Assembly (NCBI GenBank): GCA_030549495.1
Contig: JAUIRK010000121.1
Location: 620,001-684,000 of the forward strand
Direction of reading: 5' to 3'
DNA from: Nectonema munidae
Taxonomy: Eukaryota > Nematomorpha > Nectonematoida > Nectonematidae
Length of the DNA: 64,000 nucleotides
A program made the translations under genes and the position numbers. Shown here piece by piece: positions 35,195 to 45,961 of this stretch (its first letter is position 1; each line of letters opens with the position of its first letter). The notes under the pieces are model-generated. The model was not told the DNA's origin, made no database searches, and saw only the letters and a program-made list of their open reading frames with translations.

Positions 35195-35772
35195 AATGTT
35201 TTAAGCAAGAAGACGAATTGAAAAGAAAAAAATAAATAAACTACAAATTCTTACAATTACACTTTTCAGACGCGTTAAATGTAGAAGTAAAAAGTTCCAT
35301 GTTTTAATGCAATTTTTGAATAAAAATTTATTATAATTACGGCCATTGATATTTCTTTCAATGCTTCTAAAATTTGATTTAAAATCAAGCGTTACTACTA
35401 AATTTTTGAAACTATTATAATTTTGGAAAAACCCTTTCATTTAATTTCAATTATTGTTTTTCGGTATATTAGCATTTATTTTATCGTTTTAGTCTAAATG
35501 GTCAGCTTCTCCAAAAATGAATTATATTCAAACTTTGACTCAAAATTAAATTTAAAAAGAAGCTACTAAAATCATCATTTTATAGAGGGAAGATGTCATT
35601 AATAAAAATAATGGAGCCTTCTGGGACACTTGATTCATTTTTAGAAGGTTAGTAGAGGCAGGCTCAAAAAGGATGTAATGTTCTCTCTCTCTGAAACGAT
35701 AACAACTTAGTTTATAAATTAGAATAGCTTGATCAATTTTATCGAACGCCTTTACAATATTAAAGAACAAAC
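35195..35772 (-). pseudogene. LINE reverse transcriptase fragment
   Basis: The - strand encodes FNIVKAFDKIDQAILIYKLS (the reverse transcriptase block with the first catalytic Asp, as in DIVKAFDKIDH), with a damaged VPQGS-like stretch after it. A second frame, 35440-35201, ends NFRSIERNINGRNYNKFLFK, like the end of a CR1/Jockey-type ORF2. The YADD block is missing, so an internal part is lost. Confidence 0.55.
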
Positions 35773-36235
35773 TGCATACCTCATATCATTCTGTTTATTT
35801 TAAGATGCTATTAGCTAAAGTGCCTAGAACTGATTTTGAACCTTTTTTGTCTTATGGGCCCTTTTCGAATTGAATTTTTTTGCCAATCCTTTATTTTTTT
35901 ATTGCTGCCAATTTTATTTTTCAAATGGTTTTATTTTTGAAAAATATAAGAATAAGTAAGAAGTTTTGAATTTTTAATTCTTTATTCAATTAATTTTATA
36001 GTATCTACTTTTAAAAGTTAATAAAATTTTACAAAAAAAGTGCTCATTTTTATTCGAAAAATTATGGCGTTTAGTGTGAGAGTTGAACATGTTGCTTTCA
36101 TGCTAAATTTGATATGGCAGACTCTAATGAACATCCTAAATCTCAAGCAAAAATGCCAGTTTTGATTTTTTTCTGGAAAAACATTGATTGGAATGAAAAT
36201 TTGTAAATATGTTGTCCATGGAGCTTTACAAAATT

Positions 36236-37310
36236 TATTATAAAAGAATTTTAGTCCAATGAACCGCTATTATTACCAGACATTATAATTGCACTGTAAG
36301 CTCTCAATCCCACCATAACTGCATAGATTTTATGAAGTCAAATTACCTTGTTTGTAATTCTGATGGCATCAACCTCCCTAGGAGATCGAGAAGCACTTCC
36401 ATGGGGACCGATGAATTGATTTTTATTTTTTCTTTTATTGATTTTCAGGCCTAATTTGTATATGTGTATTTTTCTTAATGGCTAAAAAAAATGAAATATG
36501 ACGACTCACACTTGAAATTTCGTTTTGGAAGAGGAATATAAATGTCCTTTGTGTTCTGAAGTGTTAGCATCCACTTTTTTATATCCAGTCAAGTGAAGCT
36601 TGCGCTGGTAGTGAAGCAGTCGATTTCGGTAAACAAAACTATTGGCTGAAAAATTGCACAAATTCATGTTTGATAAATAACATAGGAATGTTAAGGAAAA
36701 GAGATCAGAGTACTCCATTTTAATAAAAAAATGTCAGCTTTTAAAATGAAGCTGGAATAATTGCATTCTTTGACAAGAAAAATTTGGTTCGATTTTCGAA
36801 CATATTTGTTGATGAAATAAGATTTTTAATAATAATATCCTGGAGGCCATACCATTATTACCTTATAGCATGCAAAGAAATTTCTCTTTATATTCTTAAT
36901 TTACAAAAATTTGAAATATACTAACAATTTATCAAAAACTCGTTTATAATCTCGCCTCAAAAGACTTCTTAATTCAAGAACATTTATTGATTTGGTTAAT
37001 GATTGAGGAGGTGCAAAACATGTTTTTCTGAAATATATCATAGCGATTTTTCGATTGAAATGGGAGAGTCCTATGCTTGCAAAGATTTCTCTGAAAGCTG
37101 ATTCGATTTGCCACTACATAAGAGTGGCAAGCGTTTTTCATGCTACTTGCGATTGAAACCAAATCCCAAAACAGCTTGGAAGTGAGTAATGATTGAAAGT
37201 TGCATTGATCAAAACAGCCAAATTTAGACAAAGCAGATGCCATCCTTTGAGATTTGGATTGTTCGGCCAATTTGCGAATAAACACTTGTGTCGATTTTTT
37301 AGTACAGTAG
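36236..37310 (+). mobile_element. hAT relic, internally deleted copy of the element at 52385-54382
   Basis: This stretch matches the reverse complement of 52590-54320 over long blocks: the segments with GTTTTGTTTACCGAAATCGA, TCAAACATGAATTTGTGCAA, GCTGACATTTTTTTATTA and AATCGAATCAGCTTTCAGAG occur in both. Between the equivalents of 52970 and 53730 this copy lacks about 770 bp, joining CTCTTTTC directly to TTAACATTCC. The usual hAT terminal repeats are not seen here. Its coding strand is therefore + here, opposite to the other copy. The short frames at 36506-36718 and 36974-37285 are shadows on the non-coding strand. Confidence 0.75.
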
Positions 37311-37739
37311 CATATGTTGATTTATTTTTTTTGAAACCTCGAACTATTAAAAAATTATAGTTAGACCACTACGCCGAAATTTTTTAGAAACAACAAGGGA
37401 AGAAAACCATTCATATATGATAGCTTACTACTCATCAGATATGATTAAGTCTTTAACCCTATGCTATGCTCTAACCAGGTGAAGGTTTTATACCATGACT
37501 AAAAATGATCTCTTTTGTAAATCTTTATGGAGCTGAAATTTTTGCTTTAATCGATTTTATATTTGGTGTTAGACCATATAGAAAGGGCTGAATTATAGGA
37601 CTCATTTGTAGTACAGTCAGACCCCATTTATCCTACGAAGATTAGACAACGCCACTATATCTGATGCAATATTGATTAGAAGTTAAAAGATATTTCCCTG
37701 CCTTTCATCTCACTAATTGTCAACACGCCTGGTTCATAT

Positions 37740-38250
37740 CAAATGAATTGGTTAGGTGGATTGATTACTCTGTACTGAAATGCATTGTTGCTAAAAATTC
37801 ACTTTTAAAATTTTTAGCAAAGAAATGTTACCAAGCTTGATTAGTAACACAGAAAAACAAAGAATCATCTTATATAATCTTCATATTCTACCTACTTCAG
37901 TCAGTAAAGTAAATTGTTTGAAAATATATTTAGGATATGGGTCTATGAATTGACAAGTATGTAGCTGTAAATTTAATTTGGCCATTTTAAATAGAAATTG
38001 AAGGTTTAAAATATTTGGAAGGAATATTCTACAAACTTTAAATTTACATAAATGAGCTATTTCAATCCTTAAGTTATACCCTAAAATTTACTTGAAAATG
38101 AAATTATTTTTACTAAGTTTTATTAACAAAAATTTTAAGCAAAGTGTAAAAACATTGCCGATTATTCAATATCTTGATAAAAACGAATATCTAAGGATAA
38201 AGATGTTATATATTTGATTTCTAGAATAAAAGACTTGAAATTACTTGGTT
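37740..38250 (+). repeat. Unclassified interspersed repeat, copy 1
   Basis: Related in direct orientation to 54903-55230: both start GTGAATT-GTTAGGTGGAT (here AATGAATTGGTTAGGTGGAT) and contain ATTGACA-GTATG, AAATGAAATTATTTTTACTA and GAATAAAAGACTTGA in the same order. No coding frame or terminal repeat is visible. Confidence 0.6.
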
Positions 38251-38734
38251 AAGTCAAGACGTTAACACAAGCTATATATCACCTGAGATAGAACATCAGA
38301 CCCAATAGATTCAACGCAAATTCTTGGACGAAGACTGAAAAATATTAAGTTTAAAGTCATCACCGAATTTTTAGAGTACGTGCGATTTTTTAGGAATGTA
38401 CAACACAAACACGGTTTTCGTATAAACGTAGCTGCAACTGATCTTAATGGGTATTTCAATTTTCATTTTAGCTGCAATAAAATAGCTTCAAATTTCGGAT
38501 ATTAGAAATGTAGAAATATGAATTGTTTGTCTGAAATGTTTTTATGCTTTACACCTAAAGCCGATATAAAAGGGGAAGCACTGCATACACGGATGAATGA
38601 ATGCAATCTGAACACGATAGATAAAAGTTGTATTTTAATCACACACCTGCTTAGTGGTTATTCATGTTATTACATACTGCTGTCAAATGGACTTTCTGTA
38701 TATGATCGTGAACAGACTTCAATGTGAATATTAT

Positions 38735-38744
38735 TTTATTTATT
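38735..38744 (-). terminator. Two overlapping polyadenylation signals of the laminin gene
   Basis: AATAAATAAA on the - strand, about 120 bp past the laminin stop codon, so the 3' UTR would be about 140-150 nt. The following T-rich DNA fits a cleavage site, but this is inferred. Confidence 0.6.
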
Positions 38745-38864
38745 TAGAAAACTAACAAAATGTTACACTTGCTAATAAAAAATAACACACCTATCACTAG
38801 ATGATCTACACAAAAAATAAACACTGCATACACACACGCCAATTTTGTTTTCTGGATTTTGCTC

Positions 38865-41800
38865 TCATGGATTGCATGTTCTGTACATGACGGCTTTGTC
38901 ATTGATTGATGGAAGATATTGATTATTCATTAGCTGCGTGAGTTCTTTCACCCTACTCCTGACGAACTCCATTTCATTTTCATCATTGTCAATTTTCTTT
39001 TGAAGCAATTCCAAACTGTTTAATTTGCCAAAAGTTGATTGCAATAAATTTTGAGCTCTTTCCTTCAAATTTGCTGCCTTCAATGTCAACTCAGAGTCTT
39101 CATTGGTTTCAGAAGTAATTCTATCATTTACTATTTTTAATTGTTTTTCTGCATCTTTAATCGCTTCTTCTGTTTGAATTCTCAGTGCTTCTGCTTGTTG
39201 AATTTGTTTTAGTGCCGCCCCTATATCCAATTCTGCCTTTGTAGATTTCGATTTCATATCGGATAATTTATTTTTTAAATTCTTTATTTGAAGCACACCC
39301 TTTTCAACATCTGATAATAGAGGAATATTTTTATGAGATGTTTCATTTAAGAGCTTTTTAGCAGCTAAAACTTTCAAGGTTACATTTTCCACTGCTTCTT
39401 TTGTTTCTTGAATAGCAATTTCCGATTGTAAAAGAGCAGATTCCACACTTTGAGCAGACTCCAAAATAGAAGAAGCTTTTTTAAAAACTTCTTGAGCTTT
39501 TTGATCCAAGCTTTTACTCTTTTTAACATCTTGCTTTGTCGAAGCCAAAATATAGTCTACATTTTTTAGTGTTGCCAAAGTTTGATTGAGTTGAGATGCA
39601 AGATCCAGTACATCTTGTGCTTCCAAATTTATTTTGAGGGACATGACTTGTTCGGCCAAAAGTCTAACCTCTTGGGGAGTAGATTTATTTTGTTTTAAAA
39701 ATTCTTTAGTCTCTATGATAATTTGTTTAAGTGAGTTCTTCGACGCTTCAGAAATGTTTAACGCTTGATAAGCCTTGTTATACACAACCTCTGAAGATAA
39801 GAGTGACTCCGTTGCATCTCTTTCTGCCAATTTTACTCTGTCTAGAATCTTATGAGCTTTTTCCATCTTCTTTTCCAAAATGATTTTTGTTTCTTTGCTT
39901 AAGTCTAAAGCATTTTTTGACTTTGTAACAGAGCCATTATCACATGATAGGCCTCCACATTTGTTACACTCAGCACCTCCACATATGGGGTCACACGGAT
40001 ACTCGTGACCATCACAAACCAATTGATTCAACAAACTCACTCCAAATTCTTTACTTTCATTAATTTTTTTTAAATCCTTTGCCATTCGATACAGGACATC
40101 TTGATTCCACTTTATACTACTTTCAAAACTTTTGTGAGAGTTCTTGATTAGATTATCAACTCGATTTCGTATTTCAGCGGATTGCTTGGCGTAATTGTGT
40201 GCAATATTAACATCGTAATTTATATCATTCAGCTTTGACGCTGATTCCTGTATGATGGAGTAAGCACCTTCAAGATCGGCCTCTTGTATTCGCGTGGTAT
40301 TTTCTTTTAAGCTGTCAGTTTTCCATTTCAAAATTTCATAAGCATTATTAATTGATTTTAATTTGGATGTTGACTTGTCAACAAAAGATGAAATCTTATC
40401 TTTGAATTTCGAAACTTGGTCAATCGTTTTCGTTCTTTGGCGCAGATTTTCTTTTAAATTGAGGATCATTTTTGAAATTTCTTCTAAATCGGTGACAGAT
40501 GAATTGGCACTACTTAAAATATTTTCAATTACTTGAACTTTAGCGTGCATTTTGTCAAATTCATTTACATAAATTTTTCCAGCGCTATTCTTTTTAATCA
40601 ATTTACTTTGATCAATCAAAATGCTTGTTTCTAGTTTCAAGTCTTGAATTAAAGCATCCCAGTTGTCAAAACATTCTCCGCATGGACTGCAATTTGGAAC
40701 CAAGCCTTTTGTTCCTCTAGAACACATATCGCATTTTAGACCAGTAATTCCACGCAGACATGGGCATTTTCCTGTTTTTCTATCACACTGTAGACTACTA
40801 GACCCGGATAGACTACAATCACAGGCATCACATTTAACATATGGATCTCCAAAATGTAAATCCTTGCAATCTTGACAAGTTCTGCCACCTCTGTTCTGTT
40901 TGCACTTGCATTGACCATCAAATAAATTACAGTCATTACTGGTTGAACCATCAGAAGAACAGTTACACGCTTCACAACCTGTTCCACTCGCAAAATTCCA
41001 ATGATTCGCAAGGCACATATCACATGCTTTTCCTGTAACTCCTGGTAAACACGGACACTGGCCAGAAACTTCATCACAAACGTCTAACCTTGAACTGTTA
41101 CGAGTGCCTAGTTCATTACAAACGCACTTAACGCAGGAATGATCCAAAGCATTTCCGAAGTAGCCAGGCTTGCACCTATGACAATTGAATCCATCAGTGT
41201 TGTATAAACAATTGAAGCACTGTCCAGTGGTGCTATCACAACTATAGTCTTTATTGAGATCGATGTTGTCATTACATTGACATTTTTGACAGTATCCACC
41301 AGAAACAAGCGGATTTCCGAAGTAATTCGACGCACACCGATCGCAAGCCTTTCCAGTATAACCATTTTTACAATTACAAATCATTTCATTTGTTTGGTTC
41401 AAAAAGCACGTATCTGCGAATTGATTGTTTTGTATTCCAGGACACATGCACTGACGACACGGCAGGTTTACATTTCTTTTGGGATCGCCGTAAAAACCTT
41501 CTGTACAACGTTCACAGTTGTGGCCAGCCGTGTGTTCTTTGCAATCCAAACAAGCGCCGGTACTTTCATCACATTTATTGGCATGCCCATTACAATTACA
41601 CTTTCTGCAGGATGGAAAATTCCAAAAGCCTTGCTGGCATTGAGCACACTCTCTACCATAGACTCCAGGGATGCATTTACACTGGCCTGTCTTAAAGTCG
41701 CAAATATTATCTAAGCTAGCTATGCCATTACAATTGCAGGGTAAACATCCATTTGGACCGAATCCGTAAGTACCAGGTGCACACTTGTCACACTTTCTGT

Positions 41801-43574
41801 CTATAACGTTTGCCTTACACTTGCATTGGCCGCCATTGACATCACAAACAGAACTTAAGGAACCCGTAGGATCGCATTCACACCGAATGCCCTTCTTGTA
41901 AATTGAGAGAGCAACGCTGCATCCATACTTTAAACAGACGTTCGCAACATTTGAATCAGTGATAGAAAAGAAGTTATTGAGGCATTGATAACGCTTAAAT
42001 TCCAATTTCATTATTTGTGATAGATCTTTAGTTTTTTCATCTCTGAATAGAGGAATAGAGGAGATTGTGGGCAGCAAGACAATAGAATCGACAAGAATGT
42101 TAGCCTCTGGCATAGAAAGAACACTATATCTACTGAATAGTATGTGTATGAGATAGGAAGCTCCCCTTTCAAGGCAATGAGGTTTTGAGATAAGAGCATA
42201 TTTCTTATCTTTCCTAAATTGAAGAACATGTGTTTCTTGTGAGTGCCTAAGATTATCGCTTTTATTTACACAAAAATGTTCATTGAAGGGAGATGGGTTT
42301 ATCATTTCAATTGTTAAAAGTGCTTCGTCCCAATTATTCGGCATAGACAAGTCATAGCGAACCACAATTTGATAGTCTAGTGAAACAGAAATGTGACTCA
42401 CATCAAAGGTAAGTGAGCCACCTTCTCGTACTCTCATAAACCCTGTACCTGTAAAAGTTTTGGTGTCTGAATTCCCCCTTTCTTTCATAATAAGAGTGGT
42501 GTAGGCGTCTTGAGTCGTCTTTTCGGCTTCGTAGGTTAAATAGTCTAGAGAGGCGCAAAACGATCCTGGCTCTGGTTCACTGCAATCCCTACCAGAAACT
42601 TCTGGAAGACACTGGCACTGCCCTGTTTTTTGATCACAAGTCAAATCAGCACTACCACCCAAGTTGCAATCACATGCTTTGCATCCATAAGGATCTTCTC
42701 TACTCAGGCCCCAGTAGCCAATCAGGCACTTATCACAATTCTCGCCAGTGACAAACCTCTTACAAATGCAGTTGCCATCAAGTTTATCACATCCCTTGTT
42801 ATTCATTGTGCCAATGATATTGCAGGAACACTTTTTACATCCTTCGGCATTGTCTGCTTTCAAATTCCAGTAGCCATCTTTACAAACATCGCACTTTTTG
42901 CCTTCAACATTTCTTTTGCACTGACACCTCCCACCTTCCGATTCGTCACTTTCGCATTCTCCATTTTGAAGAGATCCATTGACATTGCAGTTACAGGCCT
43001 GGCATACGTTAGAATCATTAATCTTTCTACTGGGCACTTTAAAATATCCTGGCTTACACAATTCACAGTGGATGCCCTGAGTGTTATGCTGACAATCGTC
43101 ACAAACTCCACCAGACAAAAAATCGCTCTTCTTGTAGATGGAGGCGTCAAAGTGACATCTTGACGCATGGTTATTGCACTCACACTGTTTGCACGCATTC
43201 GTCTCCGTTCCCTTGGCCGGTCTCCACGGCAAATCATTATAAAAGGGTTGGCATCGATCGCAGTTGTGGCCTTCTGTATTGTGTGTACAGTCGCACTTTC
43301 CGAAAACCATATTCGGGTGAATTTCTTGTTGGTTGGGCAAAGGAATGCATTGGCTGGCATGTCCGTAGCAACTGCAGCTTCCTCGAACTACCATATCGTA
43401 GATAGCATAGTAGTACTTTTCTATCACTTCTTCGCGATTATCAACCAAGTTATCGCCTAACGTGTGCAACTTGGTGAAGCTTATTCGCAGGTTTGTCATC
43501 TTCAGCAAATTCTGCACTTCTGGGCTGTACGGATTCTTTAGTGCGAGGTAGGGTGGTCTTGCTCGATATATCAC
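38865..43574 (-). CDS. LanB1: Laminin subunit beta, exon 5 (1569 codons and stop)
   Basis: A secreted basement-membrane chain that joins alpha and gamma chains in the laminin trimer. This one exon encodes about 88% of the 1782-residue chain (human LAMB1: about 1786). In order, by whole-protein residue: end of the N-terminal LN domain with PYSPEVQNLLKMTNLRI (to ~275); Cys-rich EGF-like LE repeats from CSCYGHASQC (~276-548); the beta-type domain IV (~549-772); more LE repeats (~774-1178); then heptad-rich coiled coil to the end. The coil is broken at ~1399 by CDGHEYPCDPICGGAECNKC, the small Cys-rich knob found only in beta chains. It ends MYRTCNP, placing a Cys where beta chains bond to gamma. 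The exon starts after the acceptor TTAACTTCAG with GTG (Val, as in GEVIYRA), not at a start codon. No stop or frame break. Confidence 0.97.
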   Translation of the reverse strand: MIYRARPPYLALKNPYSPEVQNLLKMTNLRISFTKLHTLGDNLVDNREEVIEKYYYAIYDMVVRGSCSCYGHASQCIPLPNQQEIHPNMVFGKCDCTHNTEGHNCDRCQPFYNDLPWRPAKGTETNACKQCECNNHASRCHFDASIYKKSDFLSGGVCDDCQHNTQGIHCELCKPGYFKVPSRKINDSNVCQACNCNVNGSLQNGECESDESEGGRCQCKRNVEGKKCDVCKDGYWNLKADNAEGCKKCSCNIIGTMNNKGCDKLDGNCICKRFVTGENCDKCLIGYWGLSREDPYGCKACDCNLGGSADLTCDQKTGQCQCLPEVSGRDCSEPEPGSFCASLDYLTYEAEKTTQDAYTTLIMKERGNSDTKTFTGTGFMRVREGGSLTFDVSHISVSLDYQIVVRYDLSMPNNWDEALLTIEMINPSPFNEHFCVNKSDNLRHSQETHVLQFRKDKKYALISKPHCLERGASYLIHILFSRYSVLSMPEANILVDSIVLLPTISSIPLFRDEKTKDLSQIMKLEFKRYQCLNNFFSITDSNVANVCLKYGCSVALSIYKKGIRCECDPTGSLSSVCDVNGGQCKCKANVIDRKCDKCAPGTYGFGPNGCLPCNCNGIASLDNICDFKTGQCKCIPGVYGRECAQCQQGFWNFPSCRKCNCNGHANKCDESTGACLDCKEHTAGHNCERCTEGFYGDPKRNVNLPCRQCMCPGIQNNQFADTCFLNQTNEMICNCKNGYTGKACDRCASNYFGNPLVSGGYCQKCQCNDNIDLNKDYSCDSTTGQCFNCLYNTDGFNCHRCKPGYFGNALDHSCVKCVCNELGTRNSSRLDVCDEVSGQCPCLPGVTGKACDMCLANHWNFASGTGCEACNCSSDGSTSNDCNLFDGQCKCKQNRGGRTCQDCKDLHFGDPYVKCDACDCSLSGSSSLQCDRKTGKCPCLRGITGLKCDMCSRGTKGLVPNCSPCGECFDNWDALIQDLKLETSILIDQSKLIKKNSAGKIYVNEFDKMHAKVQVIENILSSANSSVTDLEEISKMILNLKENLRQRTKTIDQVSKFKDKISSFVDKSTSKLKSINNAYEILKWKTDSLKENTTRIQEADLEGAYSIIQESASKLNDINYDVNIAHNYAKQSAEIRNRVDNLIKNSHKSFESSIKWNQDVLYRMAKDLKKINESKEFGVSLLNQLVCDGHEYPCDPICGGAECNKCGGLSCDNGSVTKSKNALDLSKETKIILEKKMEKAHKILDRVKLAERDATESLLSSEVVYNKAYQALNISEASKNSLKQIIIETKEFLKQNKSTPQEVRLLAEQVMSLKINLEAQDVLDLASQLNQTLATLKNVDYILASTKQDVKKSKSLDQKAQEVFKKASSILESAQSVESALLQSEIAIQETKEAVENVTLKVLAAKKLLNETSHKNIPLLSDVEKGVLQIKNLKNKLSDMKSKSTKAELDIGAALKQIQQAEALRIQTEEAIKDAEKQLKIVNDRITSETNEDSELTLKAANLKERAQNLLQSTFGKLNSLELLQKKIDNDENEMEFVRSRVKELTQLMNNQYLPSINDKAVMYRTCNP

Positions 43575-43636
43575 CTGAAGTTAAAAGTATAGAAAAATTT
43601 CATGGTAGTGCCTTTTTGAAAGAAAGAATTTCTTAC
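43575..43636 (-). other. Laminin intron 4 (62 bp)
   Basis: GTAAGA...TTAACTTCAG. Very short, phase 0. Confidence 0.9.
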
Positions 43637-43765
43637 TTCACCCCCTGCAGATGGCACAACAGTTGAATATCTGGAAACGCACACCTTGTCAGAGATACGT
43701 TTTAAAGGAGCAAGAGGAATTGATGGAAAAGATTTATCACATTCGTGAGCGAAATAGCGCATGAT
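43637..43765 (-). CDS. LanB1: Laminin subunit beta, exon 4 (LN domain)
   Basis: 43 codons, IMRYFAHECDKSFPSIPLAP to STVVPSAGGE, matching the VYRYFAYDC-SSFP...ICDSRYS-IEPSTEGE stretch of other laminin beta LN domains. Acceptor TAATTTTAG, donor GAA/GTAAGA, both phase 0. The Met within it is not the start. Confidence 0.93.
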
Positions 43766-45740
43766 CTAAAATTATTTCACCATTAAATGATATTTTATAG
43801 ATAAAGAAACAATCAAAATGTAGAAAATAGGAACAACTAAAAAATTACTATAATTACAGTCCAATGCTAAGATTTACTGCATGACAATTCCAACCCAGAT
43901 TTTCTTTCGCATAAGTTATGCTTTTTTTCTGATCTTTATCGCGTATTAGTTAATTTGTAATAAAGAGTACGTACCCAATACAATTTTTCTCTATCGAGGA
44001 TATATAAATTTGAAAGGAACTCTTTGAACAAGAAAACATATTATATGGGGATCGAAATTAATCAAAAATGATGGGCGATTTAAAAAAAATATCTTATATA
44101 AGATGCATAACAAGTAGGATATATAGTCGGAAAGCACGGAAATGCCAAATAAGATCTGGGAGGAAATTGGCAATGCGCACACTAACTTTTTCATATGCGT
44201 CTTAGCTGCACGGCACACCCAATCATGCTCACTAAGTCATTTATTTAAAGGGAACATAATATGATTTTTATTGCAGTGGGTGCCAAAGCGGGCAGTAACG
44301 CCCCCTCCCCCAAGGAATCATTAGATAACAAGTATTAAATAGAAACATTTTCCTTGTTTGAAACAAAGGTATATTTTGTTATTTATATGGAAAATAATTT
44401 AATCCTAAATTTGCCTATAAATTTTGGATATCAAAAAGTGCTAAAATTGTCTTCCCGCAATTCGAAAATGACTAACATACCTTTATTTTTTCCCACAGAT
44501 TGTATGGTAGATGGGCTTAATGCTGCAAATAAAATTTTAAGTAAAGAAAGAGAGCGCATAGAGATGTAAAAATGGCGTTATCACAATTAATTTCAGTAAT
44601 ATCAAACCGAACTTTTAAATTTGGAAGGAAACTTATCAAATCGCAATCTATGTGTTTTCTTCTTAAAGAAAATTTATTTTATAAGTTTTTTTTGAAGTAA
44701 TATAGTTCAGAGCTATGAGGAAATATAAATGTTTCAATAAAACTTATTCTTCTATTTTCTAAGGGGCGTAGGAAAAGTTTGGAAAACACTGCAGTCTGTT
44801 GTAATATCAGCAGTGTCGAGCTTAGATTTAAATATCATTTAGAATTCGGATAAAAATCGGCCCGTCTTTTCCCATGAAATTTTTCGACCATTCAAATTAC
44901 TGTCTAAGGTACTGTGTAATATCAATCAAAAATGCCTTATTCATTGTAGACTTGTAGGTTATGTCTAAAGAAATACATTTTTATGAAGAAAGACACAATT
45001 ACATAAATTTTATTTACTATATACATTGAAAAAATTTACACTTAAAATTGTTTAAGCATTTTCTTTGAAAAATGGAATGCAAAATTTTATTGAAGGTACT
45101 AACCATTTATACAAAGTTGTTTTTGTCTCCATATAGCTTTATGCAAAATGGGATTGAAAATATTTTGTGATTATGAAATCCAAAGTTAAAGAAAAGTTGT
45201 GTTTTTCAAAATAATGATTCTCTAAAAGAAATAATAAATGCTTCAATACAAGATGTCAAAGAAAATGAATTCAAGAATTGTTATATCAACATGCTTCACA
45301 ATTTGTCATTGATTTCGACAGGTGAAAATATCATTCAGACATCGTTCAAACAATTTTTGCTTATATATATATTTTTTTAAACACACATATGTAACGAATA
45401 CAAAAAGAAATTGTTTTGAGGTTTGATAGGTAATAAGTGTATCTTAGTAGCACACTTGTTTCGGGTCATTTCAAATTAAAGAATTAAAATAAATATGAGA
45501 ATATAATAAAATTAGAAAATAAATTTAAAAAAAAATGGTATATATTATAATAAATATTTTTAATCACGCTATTTTCTTTGTGAGCAACACACACTTGATT
45601 CTCTTAAAAGTTATCAAGGATAGGCTTTGTTAAAATTATGATTTATGGTCAAATCCCTTGTTTATAACCCCAACTCTACTCTAACTAAAAGTGGGCTTAA
45701 AATGAGGCGTTTGTGAAGTTTTTTGAAAATAAAAACTAAC
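43766..45740 (-). other. Laminin intron 3 (1975 bp)
   Basis: CAGTGGGTGCCAAAG at 44274 and GTTTGGAAAACACTG at 44778-44792 look like opposed hAT ends, but their flanks show no 8-bp duplication. TAGAGATGTAAAAATGG at 44562 resembles another MITE end. Otherwise AT-rich with nothing coding. Confidence 0.5.
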
Positions 45741-45961
45741 TTGCCAAGTTTGACCAAAGTCACTACTCTTTTCAAGAAACATGGCAGCTGGTCTGAATGT
45801 TTTGAAAGTCATGATGAGATGGGTGAAGTGAAACTCTGCCTCCATGTCTAAGCGAATGGAAACCTTCTCAATGCCATTCTCAGATTGCCACCAGCTCCTG
45901 CGCTTGTTCACTCTTCGATCCAGTGAATCGGAGACAACGTTTTGGATTCGATGGCTGGCGT
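45741..45961 (-). CDS. LanB1: Laminin subunit beta, exon 3 (LN domain)
   Basis: The exon encodes [60 protein letters not shown] and [13 protein letters not shown]. The WWQSENG and [22 protein letters not shown] blocks are almost invariant in laminin LN domains. Acceptor TCTTTAAG (phase 1) and donor CAA/GTTAGT (phase 0). Confidence 0.96.

Noticed and set aside
40663-43460. Many long + strand and off-frame frames inside the laminin exon
   Set aside because: They are shadows of the repeated Cys codon pattern in the LE repeats; the - strand frame is the one with homology.
44274-44795. hAT MITE with CAGTG ends in laminin intron 3
   Set aside because: The ends are only similar and the flanking 8 bp differ (TTTTATTG against CAGTCTGT).
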